Origin: Anisus vortex
Taxonomy: Eukaryota; Mollusca; Gastropoda; Planorbidae
Direction: 5' to 3'
Assembly (NCBI GenBank): GCA_949126835.1
Contig: OX421495.1
Coordinates: 24,713,233-24,777,232, forward strand
Length of the DNA: 64,000 nt
Shown here: one piece after another, positions 1-15,000 of the stretch
How positions within the stretch are numbered: position 1 is the first letter of the stretch
How the letters are laid out: every line of letters starts with the position of its first letter
Position numbers and translations under genes: made by a program
The notes under the pieces: generated by a model
Database searches by the model: none
What the model saw: the letters and a program-made list of their open reading frames with translations, nothing else
What the model was told of the DNA's origin: nothing

Positions 1-3000
1 GAATAAGGTATTACATTCGTGTTATTTCATGGATAAAAGGTACATTGTTTTTTTCAATATTAGTTACAAGGTGTTACTTATTTTAATTTAGTTACCTAAT
101 TAGCAATGTCATGTGTTATATTTAGTTTAGAACATATCTAATTTTTCTATATAGTTTTCTATTCAAACAATAGGTTCAAACTGACGAACACAGGGGCCTT
201 CCAAAATAAAAGGCGTCGCTTAGTTTAATTTAGTTACCTAATTAGCAATGTCATGTGTTATATTTAGTTTAGAGCATGTCTAATTTTTCTATATAGTTTT
301 CTATTTCGACAATAGGTTCAAATTGACGAAGACAGGGGTTCCAAAATTATAAGGCGTCGCTTAGTTTAATTTAGTTACCTAATTAGCAATTTCATGTGTT
401 ATATTTAGTTTAGATTATGTCTAATTTTTCTAATTAGTTTTCTATTTAAGCAATAAGTTCAAGTCGACGAAGAGAGGGGCCACCAAAAAAGGAACTCGTG
501 CATGCTGCACAAGAATCAAGAATAAGGTATATTTGTGTTATGTCATGGATAAAAGGTACATTGTTTTTTTAATATTAGTTATAAGGTGTCACTTATTTTT
601 TTTTAGTTACCTAATTAGCAAAGAAACTCCTCTATGCTGCACAAGAATCAAGAAAAAGGTATATTTGTGTTATGTCATGGATAAAAGGTACATTGTTTTT
701 TCAATATTAGTTATAAGGTGTCACTTATTTTAATTTAGTTACTAATTAGCAATTTCATGTGTTATAATTAGTTTAGAACATGTCTAATTTTTCTAGATAG
801 TTTTCTATTTAAGCAATAGGTTTAAGTCGACTAAGAGAGGGGCCACCAAAAGAGGAACTCCTGCATGCTGCACAAGAATCAAGAATAAGGTATATTTGTG
901 TTATGTCATGGATAAAAGGTACATTGTTTTTTCAATATTAGTTATAAGGTGTCACTTATTTTAATTTAGTTACCTAATTAGCAATTTCTTATGTGATATT
1001 TAGTTTAGAACATGTCTAATTTTTCTAGATAGTTTTTTATTTAAGCAATAGGTTCAAGTCCAAGAAAAAAGGGGCCCCCATAAATAGAGAACTTCTGCAT
1101 GCTGCACAAGAACCAAGAAAAAGTTATCAAATTAGTGTTATTTCATGGATAAAAGGTACATTGTTTTTACTATATTAGTTATAAGATGTCACTTAGTTTA
1201 ATTTAGTTACTTAATAGCAATTTCATGTGTTATATTTAGTTAAGAACATGTCTTATTTTTATATATAGTTTTCTTTTTAAACAATAGGTTCAAATTGACG
1301 AGGACAGGGGCCCCCAAAATTATAAGGCGTCGCTTAGTTTAATTTAGTTACTAAATTAGCAATTTCATGTGTTATGTTTAGTTTAGAACATGTCTAATTT
1401 TTCTAGATAGTTTTCTATTTAAGCAATAGGTTCAAGTCCAAGAAAAAAGGGGCACCCATAAATAGAGAACTTCTTCATGCTGCAGAACAAAGAATAAGGT
1501 ATTACATTCGTGTTATCTCATGGATAAAAGGTACATTGTTTTTTTCAATATTAGTTACAAGGTGTTACTTATTTTAATTTAGTTACCTAATTAGCAATTT
1601 CATGTGTGATATTTAGTTTAGAACATGTCTAATTTTTCTATATAGTTTTCTATTTAGACAAGGGTTTAAGTCAACGAAGAAAGGGGCCACCGAAAAAGGA
1701 AATCCTGCATGCTGCACAAGAATCAAGAATAAGGTATTACATTCATGTTATCTCATTGATAAAAGGTACATGGTTTTTTCTATATTAGTTATAAAGTGTC
1801 ACTTAGTTTAATTTAGTTACCTAATTAGCAATTTCATGTGTTATATTTAGTTTAGAACATATCTAATTTTTCTATATAGTTTTCTATTCAAACAATAGGT
1901 TCAAACTGACGAACACAGGGGTTTCAAAATTATAAGGCGTCGCTTAATTTAATTTGGTTACCTAATTAGCAATTTCATGTGTTATATTTAGTTTAGATTA
2001 TGTCTAATTTTTCTAAATAGTTTTCTATTTAAGCAATAGGTTCAAGTCGACGAAGAGAGGGTCCACCAAAAAAGGAACTCGTGCATGCTGCACAAGAATC
2101 AAGAATAAGGTATATTTGTGTTATGTCATGGATAAAAGGTACATTGTTTTTTCAATATTAGTTATAAGGTGTCACTTATTTTAATTTAGTTACTAATTAG
2201 CAATTTCATGTGTTATATTTAGTTTAGAACATGTCTAATTTTTCTAGATAGTTTTCTATTTAAGCAATAGGTTTAAGTCGACTAAGAGAGGGGCCACCAA
2301 AAGAGGAACTCCTGCATGCTGCACAAGAATCAAGAATAAGGTATATTTGTGTTATGTCATGGATAAAAGGTACATTGTTTTTTCAATATTAGTTATAAGG
2401 TGTCACTTTTTTTAATTTAGTTACCTAATTAGCAAAGGAACTCCTCTATGCTGCACAAGAATCAAGAATAAGGTATATTTGTGTTATGTCATGGATAAAA
2501 GGTACATTGTTTTTTCAATATTAGTTATAAGGTGTCACTTATTTTAATTTAGTTACTAATTAGCAATGTCATGTGTTAAATTTAGTTTAGAAGATGTCTA
2601 ATTTTTCTATATAGTTTTCTATTTAGACAATAGGTTTAAGTCGACGAAGAGAGGGGCCACCGAAAAAGGAACTCCTGCATGCTGCACAAGAATCAAGAAT
2701 AAGGTATTTCATTCGTGTTATCTCATGGATAAAAGGTACATTGTTTTTTCAATATTAGTTATAAGGTGTCACTTATTTTAATTTAGTTACCTAATTAGCA
2801 ATTTCTTATGTGATATTTAGTTTAGAACATGTCTAATTTTTCTAGATAGTTTTTTATTTAAGCAATAGGTTCAAGTCCAAGAAAAAAAGGGCCCCATAAA
2901 TAGAGAACTCCTGCATGCTGCACAAGAATAAGGTATTACATTCGTGTTATCTCATGGATAAAAGGTACATTGTTTTTTCTATATTAGTTTTATTGTGTCA

Positions 3001-6000
3001 CTTAGTTTAATTTAGTTACCTAATTAGCAATGTCATGTGTTATATTTAGTTTAGAGAATGTCTAATTTTTCTATATAGTTTTCTATTTAGACAATAGGTT
3101 CAAATTGACGAAGACAGGGGTTCCAAAATTATAAGGCGTCGCTTAGTTTAATTTAGTTACTAATTAGCAATTTCATGTGTTATATTTAGTTTAGAACATG
3201 TCTAATTTTTCTAGATAGTTTTCTATTTAAGCAATAGGTTCAAGTCCAAGAAAAAAGGGGCCCCCATAAATAGAGAACTTCTTCATGCTGCAGAACAAAG
3301 AATAAGGTATCATATTCAAGTTATCTCATTGACAAAAGGTACATTGTCTTTTCTATATTAGTTTTTTGTGTCACTTAGTTTAAATTAGTTACCTTACTAG
3401 CAATTTCATTGTTTATTGTTTGTTCAGAACATGTCTAATTTTTTTATAAAGTTTTCTATTTAATCAATAGGTTTAAATTGACGAAGACAGGGGCCCCCAA
3501 AATTATAAGACGTCGCTTAGTTTAATTTAGTCACCTAATTAGCAATTTCATGTGTTATATTTAGTTTAGAACATGTCTAATTTTTCTAGATAGTTTTCTA
3601 TTTAAGCACTAGGTTCAAGTCCAAGAAGAAAGGGGCCCCCATAAATAGAGAACTTCTTCATGCTGCAGAACAAAGAATAAGGTATTACATTCGTGTTATC
3701 TCATGGATAAAAGGTACATTGTTTTTTTATATATTAGTTACAAGGTGTTACTTATTTTAATTTAGTTACCTAATTAGCAATTTCATGTGTGATATTTAGT
3801 TTAGAACATGTCTAATTTTTTTAGATAGTTTTCTATTTAGACAAGGGTTTAAGTCAACGAAGAAAGGGGCCACCGAAAAAGGAAATCCTGCATGCTGCAC
3901 AAGAATCAAGAATAAGGTATTACATTCATGTTATCTCATTGATAAAAGGTACATTGTTTTTTTATATATTAGTTATAAAGTGTCACTTAGTTTAATTTAG
4001 TTACCTAATTAGCAATTTCATGTGTTATATTTAGTTTAGAACATATCTAATTTTTCTATATAGTTTTCTATTCAAACAATAGGTTCAAACTGACGAACAC
4101 AGGGGTTTCAAAATTATAAGGCGTCGCTTAATTTAATTTGGTTACCTAATTAGCAATTTCATGTGTTATATTTAGTTTAGATTATGTCTAATTTTTCTAA
4201 ATAGTTTTCTATTTAAGCAATAGGTTCAAGTCGAGGAAGAGAGGGTCCACCAAAAAAGGAACTCGTGCATGCTGCACAAGAATCAAGAATAAGGTATATT
4301 TGTGTTATGTCATGGATAAAAGGTACATTGTTTTTTCAATATTAGTTATAAGGTGTCACTTATTTTAATTTAGTTACTAATTAGCAAAGGAACTCCTCTA
4401 TGCTGCACAAGAATCAAGAATAAGGTATATTTGTGTTATGTCATGGATAAAAGGTACATTGTTTTTTCAATATTAGTTATAAGGTGTCACTTATTTTAAT
4501 TTAGTTACCTTATTAGCAATGTCATGTGTTAAATTTAGTTTAGAAGATGTCTAATTTTTCTATATAGTTTTCTATTTAGACAATAGGTTTAAGTCGACGA
4601 AGAGAGGGGCCACCGAAAAAGGAACTCCTGCATGCTGCACAAGAATCAAGAATAAGGTATTTCATTTGTGTTATCTCATGGATAAAAGGTGCATTGTTTT
4701 TTCAATATTAGTTATAAGGTGTCACTTATTTTAATTTAGTTACCTAATTAGCAATTTCTTATGTGATATTTAGTTTAGAACATGTCTAATTTTTCTAGAT
4801 AGTTTTTTATTTAAGCATTAGGTTCAAGTCCAAGAAAAAAGGGGCCCCCATAAATAGAGAACTCCTGCATGCTGCACAAGAATCAAGAATAAGGTAATAC
4901 ATTCGTGTTATCTCATGGATAAAAGGTACATTGTTTTTTCTATATTAGTTTTATTGTGTCACTTAGTTTAATTTAGTTACCTAATTAGCAATGTCATGTG
5001 TTATATTTAGTTTAGAGCATGTCTAATTTTTCTATATAGTTTTCTATTTAGACAATAGGTTCAAATTGACGAGGAAAGGGGCCCCCAAAATTATAAGGCG
5101 TCGCTTAGTTTAATTTAGTAACCTAATTAGAAATTTCATTGGTTATATTTAGTTTAGAACGTCTAATTTTTCTAAATAGTTTTCTATTTAAGCAATAGGT
5201 TCAAGTTGCCGAAGAGAGGGGCCACCAAAAAAGGAACTCCTGCATGCTGCACAAGAATCAAGAATAAGGTATATTTGTGTTATGTCATAGATAAAAGGTA
5301 CATTGTTTTTTCAATATTAGTTATAAGGTGTCACTTATTTTAATTTAGTTACCTAATTAGCAATGTCATGTGTGATATTTAGTTTAGAACATGTCTAATT
5401 TTTCTATATAGTTTTCTATTTAGACAAGGGTTTAAGTCAACGAAGAAAGGGGCCACCGAAAAAGGAAATCCTGCATGCTGCACAAGAATCAAGAATAAGG
5501 TATTACATTCATGTTATCTCATTGATAAAAGGTGCATTGTTTTTTCAATATTAGTTATAAGGTGTCACTTATTTTAATTTAGTTACCTAATTAGCAATTT
5601 CTTATGTGATATTTAGTTTAGAACATGTCTAATTTTTCTAGATAGTTTTTTATTTAAGCATTAGGTTCAAGTCCAAGAAAAAAGGGGCCCCCATAAATAG
5701 AGAACTCCTGCATGCTGCACAAGAATCAAGAATAAGGTAATACATTCGTGTTATCTCATGGATAAAAGGTACATTGTTTTTTCTATATTAGTTTTATTGT
5801 GTCACTTAGTTTAATTTAGTTACCTAATTAGCAATGTCATGTGTTATATTTAGTTTAGAGCATGTCTAATTTTTCTATATAGTTTTCTATTTAGACAATA
5901 GGTTCAAATTGACGAAGACAGGGGTTCCAAAATTATAAGGCGTCGCTTAGTTTAATTTAGTTACTAATTAGCAATTTCATGTGTTATATTTAGTTTAGAA

Positions 6001-9000
6001 GATGTCTAATTTTTCTAGATAGTTTTCTATTTAAGCAATAGGTTTAAGTCGACGAAGAGAGGGGCCACCGAAAAAGGAACTCCTGCATGCTGCACAAGAA
6101 TCAAGAATAAGGTATTTCATTCGTGTTATCTCATGGATAAAAGGTACATTGTTTTTTCAATATTAGTTATAAGGTGTCACTTATTTTAATTTAGTTACCT
6201 AATTAGCAATTTCTTATGTGATATTTAGTTTAGAACATGTCTAATTTTTCTAGATAGTTTTTTATTTAAGCAATAGGTTCAAGTCCAAGAAAAAAGGGGC
6301 CCCCATAAATAGAGAACTCCTGCATGCTGCACAAGAATCAAGAATAAGGTATTACATTCGTGTTATCTCATGGATAAAAGGTACATTGTTTTTTCTATAT
6401 TAGTTTTATTGTGTCACTTAGTTTAATTTAGTTACTAATTAGCAATGTCATGTGTTATATTTAGTTTAGAACATGTCTAATTTTTCTATATATTTCTCTT
6501 TTTAAACAATAGGTTCAAATTGACAAAGACAGGGGCCCCCAAAATTATTAGACGTTGCTTAGTTTAATTTAGTTACCTAATTAGCAATTTCATGTGTTAT
6601 ATTTAGTTTAGAACATGTCAATTTTTCTAGATAGTTTTCTATTTAAGCAATAGGTTTAAGTCGACTAAGAGAGGGGCCACCAAAAGAGGAACTCCTGCAT
6701 GCTGTACAAGAATCAAGAATAAGGTATATTTGTGTTATGTCATAGATAAAAGGTACATTGTTTTTTCAATATTGGTTATAAGGTGTCACTTATTTTAATT
6801 TAGTTACCTAATTAGCAATTTCTTATGTGATATTTAGTTTAGAACATGTCTAATTTTTCTAGATAGTTTTCTATTTAAGCAATAGATTTAAGTCAACTAA
6901 GAGAGGGGCCACCAAAAGAGGAACTCCTGCATGCTGAACAAGAATCAAGAATAAGGTACCATATTTGTGTTATCTCATGGATAAAAGGTACATGGCTTTT
7001 TCTATATTAGTTATAAAGTGTCACTTAGTTTAATTTAGTTACCTAATTAGCAATTTCATGTGTTATATTTAGTTTAGAACATGTCTAATTTTTCTAGATA
7101 GTTTTCTATTAAAGCAATAGGTTAAAGTCTACGAAGAAAGGGGCCCCCATAAAAAGAGAATTTCTGCATGCTGCACAAGAACCAAGAAAAAGTTATCAAA
7201 TTAGTGTTATTTCATGGATAAAAGGTACATTGTTTTTACTATATTAGTTATAAGATGTCACTTAGTTTAATTTAGTTACTTAATAGCAATTTCATGTGTT
7301 GTTATTAGTTAAGAACATGTCTTATTTTTATATATAGTTTTCTTTTTAAACAATAAGTTCAAATTGACAAGGACAGGGGCCCCTAAAATTATAAGGCGTC
7401 GCTTAGTTTAATTTAGTTACTTAATTAGCAATTTCATGTGTTATGTTTAGTTTAGAACATGTCTAATTTTTCTAGATAGTTTTCTATTTAAGCAATAGGT
7501 TCAAGTCCAAGAAAAAAGGGGCCCCCATAAATAGAGAACTTCTTCATGCTGCAGAACAAAGAATAAGATATCATATTCAAGTTATCTCATTGACAAAAGG
7601 TACAATGTCTTTTCTATATTAGTTTTTTTGTGTCACTTAGTTTAAATTAGTTACCTTACTAGCAATTTCATTGTTTATTGTTTGTTCAGAACATGTCTAA
7701 TTTTTTTATAAAGTTTTTTATTTAATCAATAGGTTTAAATTGACGAAGACAGGGGCCCCCAAAATTATAAAACGTCGCTTAGTTTAATTTAGTCACCTAA
7801 TTAGCAATTTCATGTGTTATGTTTAGTTTAGAACATGTCTAATTTTTCTAGATAGTTTTCTTTTTAAGCACTAGGTTCAAGTCCAAGAAGAAAGGGGCCC
7901 CCATAAATAGAGAACTTCTTCATGCTGCAGAACAAAGAATAAGGTATTACATTCGTGTTATCTCATGGATAAAAGGTACATTGTTTTTTTATATATTAGT
8001 TACAAGGTGTTACTTATTTTAATTTAGTTACCTAATTAGCAATTTCATGTGTGATATTTAGTTTAGAACATGTCTAATTTTTTTAGATAGTTTTCTATTT
8101 ACACAATAGGTTTAAGTCAACGAAGAAAGGGGCCACCGAAAAAGGAAATCCTGCATGCTGCACAAGAATCAAGAATAAGGTATTACATTCATGTTATCTC
8201 ATGGATAAAAGGTACATGGTTTTTTCTATATTAGTTATAAATTGTCGCTTAGTTTTAGTTACCTTATTAGCAATTTCATGTGTTATATTTAGTTTAGAAC
8301 ATATCTAATTTTTCTATATAGTTTTCTATTCAAACAATAGGTTCAAACTGACGAACACAGGGGCCTTCCAAAATATAAGGCGTCGCTTAGTTTAATTTAG
8401 TTACCTAATTAGCAATGTCATGTGTTATATTTAGTTTAGAGCATGTCTAATTTTTCTATATAGTTTTCTATTTAGACAATAGGTTCAAATTGACGAAGAC
8501 AGGGGTTCCAAAATTATAAGGAGTCGTTTAGTTTAATTTAGTTACCTAATTAGCAATTTCATGTGTTATATTTAGTTTAGATTATGTCTAATTTTTCTAA
8601 ATAGTTTTCTATTTAAGCAATAAGTTCAAGTCGACGAAGAGAGGGGCCACCAAAAAAGGAACTCGTGCATGCTGCACAAGAATCAAGAATAAGGTATATT
8701 TGTGTTATGTCATATATAAAAGGTACATTGTTTTTTTAATATTAGTTATAAGGTGTCACTTATTTTAATTTAGTTACCTAATTAGCAAAGAAACTCCTCT
8801 ATGCTGCACAAGAATCAAGAAAAAGGTATATTTGTGTTATGTCATGGATAAAAGGTACATTGTTTTTTCAATATTAGTTATAAGGTGTCACTTATTTTAA
8901 TTTAGTTACTAATTAGCGATTTCATGTGTTATATTTAGTTTAGAACATGTCTAATTTTTCTAGATAGTTTTCTATTTAAGCAATAGGTTTAAGTCGACTA

Positions 9001-12000
9001 AGAGAGGGGCCACCAAAAGAGGAACTCCTGCATGCTGCACAAGAATCAAGAATAAGGTATATTTGTGTTATGTCATGGATAAAAGGTACATTGTTTTTTC
9101 AATATTAGTTATAAGGTGTCACTTATTTTAATTTAGTTACCTAATTAGCAATTTCTTATGTGATATTTAGTTTAGAACATGTCTAATTTTTCTAGATAGT
9201 TTTTTATTTAAGCAATAGGTTCAAGTCCAAGAAAAAAGGGGCCCCCATAAATAGAGAACTTCTGCATGCTGCACAAGAACCAAGAAAAAGTTATCAAATT
9301 AGTGTTATTTCATGGATAAAAGGTACATTGTTTTTACTATATTAGTTATAAGATGTCACTTAGTTTAATTTAGTTACTTAATAGCAATTTCATGTGTTAT
9401 ATTTAGTTAAGAACATGTCTTATTTTTATATATAGTTTTCTTTTTAAACAATAGGTTCAAATTGACGAGGACAGGGGCCCCCAAAAATATAAGGCGTCGC
9501 TTAGTTTAATTTAGTTACTAAATTAGCAATTTCATGTGTTATGTTTAGTTTAGAACATGTCTAATTTTTCTAGATAGTTTTCTATTTAAGCAATAGGTTC
9601 AAGTCCAAGAAAAAAGGGGCACCCATAAATAGAGAACTTCTTCATGCTGCAGAACAAAGAATAAGGTATTACATTCGTGTTATCTCATGGATAAAAGGTA
9701 CATTGTTTTTTTCAATATTAGTTACAAGGTGTTACTTATTTTAATTTAGTTACCTAATTAGCAATTTCATGTGTGATATTTAGTTTAGAACATGTCTAAT
9801 TTTTCTATATAGTTTTCTATTTAGACAAGGGTTTAAGTCAACGAAGAAAGGGGCCACCGAAAAAGGAAATCCTGCATGCTGCACAAGAATCAAGAATAAG
9901 GTATTACATTCATGTTATCTCATTGATAAAAGGTACATGGTTTTTTCTATATTAGTTATAAAGTGTCACTTAGTTTAATTTAGTTACCTAATTAGCAATT
10001 TCATGTGTTATATTTAGTTTAGAACATATCTAATTTTTCTATATAGTTTTCTATTCAAACAATAGGTTTAAACTGACGAACACAGGGGCCTTCCAAAATA
10101 TAAGGCGTCGCTTAGTTTAATTTAGTTACCTAATTAGCAATTTCATGTGTTATATTTAGTTTAGAACATATCTAATTTTTCTATATAGTTTTCTATTCAA
10201 ACAATAGGTTCAAACTGACGAACACAGGGGTTTCAAAATTATAAGGCGTCGCTTAATTTAATTTGGTTACCTAATTAGCAATTTCATGTGTTATATTTAG
10301 TTTAGATTATGTCTAATTTTTCTAAATAGTTTTCTATTTAAGCAATAGGTTCAAGTCGACGAAGAGAGGGTCCACCAAAAAAGGAACTCGTGCATGCTGC
10401 ACAAGAATCAAGAATAAGGTATATTTGTGTTATGTCATGGATAAAAGGTACATTGTTTTTTCAATATTAGTTATAAGGTGTCACTTATTTTAATTTAGTT
10501 ACTAATTAGCAATTTCATGTGTTATATTTAGTTTAGAACATGTCTAATTTTTCTAGATAGTTTTCTATTTAAGCAATAGGTTTAAGTCGACTAAGAGAGG
10601 GGCCACCAAAAGAGGAACTCCTGCATGCTGCACAAGAATCAAGAATAAGGTATATTTGTGTTATGTCATGGATAAAAGGTACATTGTTTTTTCAATATTA
10701 GTTATAAGGTGTCACTTTTTTTAATTTAGTTACCTAATTAGCAAAGGAACTCCTCTATGCTGCACAAGAATCAAGAATAAGGTATATTTGTGTTATGTCA
10801 TGGATAAAAGGTACATTGTTTTTTCAATATTAGTTATAAGGTGTCACTTATTTTAATTTAGTTACCTTATTAGCAATGTCATGTGTTAAATTTAGTTTAG
10901 AAGATGTCTAATTTTTCTATATAGTTTTCTATTTAGACAATAGGTTTAAGTCGACGAAGAGAGGGGCCACCGAAAAAGGAACTCCTGCATGCTGCACAAG
11001 AATCAAGAATAAGGTATTTCATTTGTGTTATCTCATGGATAAAAGGTACATTGTTTTTTCATTATTAGTTACAAGGTGTCACTTATTTTAATTTAGTTAC
11101 CTAATTAGCAATTTCTTATGTGATATTTAGTTTAGAACATGTCTAATTTTTCTATATAGTTTTTTATTTAAGCAATAGGTTCAAGTCCAAGAAAAAAGGG
11201 GCCCACATAAATAGAGAACTCCTGCATGCTGCACAAGAATCAAGAATAAGGTATTACATTCGTGTTATCTCATGGATAAAAGGTACATTGTTTTTTCATT
11301 ATTAGTTACAAGGTGTCACTTATTTTAATTTAGTTACCTTACTAGCAATTTCATGTGTTATATTTAGTTTAGAACATGTCAATTTTTCTAGATAGTTTTC
11401 TATTTAAGCAATAGGTTTAAGTCGACTAAGAGAGGGGCCACCAAAAGAGGAACTCCTGCATGCTGAACAAGAATCAAGAATAAGGTACCATATTTGTGTT
11501 ATCTCATGGATAAAAGGTACATTGTTTTTTCTATATTAAATATAAGGTGTCACTTAGTTTAATTTAGTTACTAATTAGCAATTTCATGTGTTATATTTAG
11601 TTTAGAACATGTCCTGTTTTTCTAGAGAGTTTTCTATTAAAGCAATAGGTTCAAGTCTACGAAGAAAGGGGCCCCCATAAAAAGAGAATTTCTGCATGCT
11701 GCACAAGAACCAAGAAAAAGTTATCAAATTAGTGTTATTTCATGGATAAAAGGTACATTGTTTTTACTATATTAGTTATAAGATGTCACTTAGTTTAATT
11801 TAGTTACTTAATAGCAATTTCATGTGTTATATTTAGTTAAGAACATGTCTTATTTTTATATATAGTTTTCTATTTAAACAATAGGTTCAAATTGACGAGG
11901 ACAGGGGCCCCCAAAATTATAAGGCGTCGCTTAGTTTAATTTAGTTACCTAATTAGCAATTTCATGTGTTATATTTAGTTTAGAACATGTCTAATTTTTC

Positions 12001-15000
12001 TAGATAGTTTTCTATTTAAGCAATAGGTTCAAGTCTACGAAGAAAGGGGCTCCCATAAAAAGAGAATTTCTGCATGCTGCACAAGAACCAAGAAAAAGTT
12101 ATCAAATTAGTGTTATTTCATGGATAAAAGGTACATTGTTTTTACTATATTAGTTATAAGATGTCACTTAGTTTAATTTAGTTACTTAATAGCAATTTCA
12201 TGTGTGATATTTAGTTTAGAACATGTCCTGTTTTTCTAGAGAGTTTTCTATTTTAGCAATAGGTTCAAGTCCAAGAAAAAAGGGGCCCCCATAAATTGAG
12301 AATTTCTTCATGCTGCAGAACAAAGAATAAGGTATCATATTCAAGTTATCTCATTGATAAAAGGTACATTGTTTTTTCTATATTAGTTATAAGATGTCAC
12401 TTATTTTAATTTAGTTACCTTATTAGCAATTTCATGTGTGATATTTAGTTTAGGACATGTCTAATTTTTCTAGATAGTTTTCTATTTAGACAATAGGTTT
12501 AAGTCAACGAAGAAAGGGGCCACCGAAAAAGAAAATCCTGCATGCTGCACAAGAATCAAGAATAAGGTATTACATTCATGTTATCTCATGGATAAAAGGT
12601 ACATGGTTTTTTCTATATTAGTTATAAAGTGTCACTTAGTTTAATTTAGTTACCTAATTAGCAATGTCATGTGTTATATTTAGTTTAGAGCATGTCTAAT
12701 TTTTCTATATAGTTTTCTATTTAGACAATAGGTTCAAATTGACGAAGACAGGGGTTCCAAAATTATAAGGCGTCGCTTAGTTTAATTTAGTTACCTAAAT
12801 AGCAATTTCATGTGTTATATTTAGTTTAGATTATGTCTAATTTTTCTAAATAGTTTTCTATTTAAGCAATAAGTTCAAGTCGACGAAGAGAGGGGCCAGC
12901 AAAAAAGGAACTTGTGCGTGCTGCACAAGAATCAAGAATAAGGTATGTTTGTGTTATGTCATGGATAAAAGGTACATTGTTTTTTCAATATTAGTTATAA
13001 GGTGTCGCTTAGTTTAATTTAGTTTCCTAATTAGCAATTTCATGTGTTATATTTAGTTTAGAACATATCTAATTTTTCTATATAGTTTTCTATTCAAACA
13101 ATAGGTTCAAATTGACGAGGACAGGGGCCCCCAAAATTATAAGGCGTCGCTTAGTTTAATTTAGTTACTAAATTAGCAATTTCATGTGTTATATTTAGTT
13201 TAGAACATGTCTAATTTTTCTAGATAGTTTTTTATTTAAGCAATAGGTTCAAGTTCAAGAAAAAAGGGGCCCCCATAAATAGAAAACTTCTTCATGCTGC
13301 AGAACAAAGAATAATGTATTACATTCGTGTTATCTCATGAATAAAAGGTACATTGTTTTTTTCAATATTAGTTACAAGGTGTTACTTATTTTAATTTAGT
13401 TACCTAATTAGCAATTTCATGTGTTAAATTTAGTTTAGAAGATGTCTCATTTTTCTATATAGTTTTCTATTTAGACAATAGGTTTAAGTCGACGAAGAGA
13501 GGGGCCACCGAAAAAGGAACTCCTGCATGCTGCAAAAGAATCAAGAATAAGGTATATTTGTGTTATGTCATGGATAAAAGGTACATTTTTTTTTTCAATA
13601 TTAGTTATAAGGTGTCACTTATTTTAATTTAGTTACCTTATTAGCAATGTCATGTGTTATATTTAGTTTAGAGCATGTCTAATTTTTCTATATAGTTTTC
13701 TATTTAGACAATAGGTTCAAATTGACGAAGACAGGGGTTCCAAAATTATAAGGCGTCGCTTAGTTTAATTTAGTTACCTAAATAGCAATTTCATGTGTTA
13801 TATTTAGTTTAGATTATGTCTAATTTTTCTAAATAGTTTTCTATTTAAGCAATAAGTTCAATTCGACGAAGAGAGGGGCTACCAAAAAAGGAACTCGTGC
13901 ATGCTGCACAAGAATCAAGAATAAGGTATATTTGTGTTATGTCATGGATAAAAGGTACATTGTTATTTCAATATTAGTTATAAGGTGTCACTTATTTTAA
14001 TTTAGTTACCTACTTAGCAAAGGAACTCCTCTATGCTGCACAAGAATCAAGAATAAGGTATTACATTCGTGTTATCTCATGGATAAAAGGTACATTGTTT
14101 TTTCTATATTAGTTTTATTGTGTCACTTAGTTTAATTTAGTTACCTTACTAGCAATGTCATGTGTTATATTTAGTTTAGAACATGTCAATTTTTCTAGAT
14201 AGTTTTCTATTTAAGCAATAGGTTTAAGTCGACTAAGAGAGGGGCCACCAAAAGAGGAACTCCTGCATGCTGAACAAGAATCAAGAATAAGGTACCATAT
14301 TTGTGTTATCTCATGGATAAAAGGTACATTGTTTTTTCTATATTAGTTATAAGGTATCACTTAGTTTAATTTAGTTACTAATTAGCAATTTCATGTGTTA
14401 TATTTAGTTTAGAACATGTCCTGTTTTTCTAGAGAGTTTTCTATTAAAGCAATAGATTCAAGTCTACGAAGAAAGGGGCCCCCATAAAAAGAGAATTTCT
14501 GCATGCTGCACAAGAACCAAGAAAAAGTTATCAAATTAGTGTTATTTCATGGATAAAAGGTACATTGTTTTTACTATATTAGTTATAAGATGTCACTTAG
14601 TTTAATTTAGTTACTTAATAGCAATTTCATGTGTTATATTTAGTTAAGAACATGCCTTATTTTTATATATAGTTTTCTTTTTAAACAATAGGTTCAAATT
14701 GACGAGGACAGGGGCCCCCAAAATTATAAGGCGTCGCTTAGTTTAATTTAGATACTTAATATGTGTTATGTTTAGTTTAGAACATGTCTAATTTTTCTAG
14801 ATAGTTTTCTATTTAAGCAATAGGTTCAAGTCCAAGAAGAAAGGGGCCCCCATAAATAGAGAATTTCTTCATGCTGCAGAACAAAGAATAAGGTATTACA
14901 TTCGTGTTATCTCATGGATAAAAGGTACATTGTTTTTTTCAATATTAGTTACAAGGTGTTACTTATTTTAATTTAGTTACCTAATTAGCAATTTCATGTG

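Noticed and set aside
533..733. Short open frame in the satellite as a gene
   Set aside because: It lies wholly inside satellite units and repeats the same peptide twice. It has no independent coding signal.
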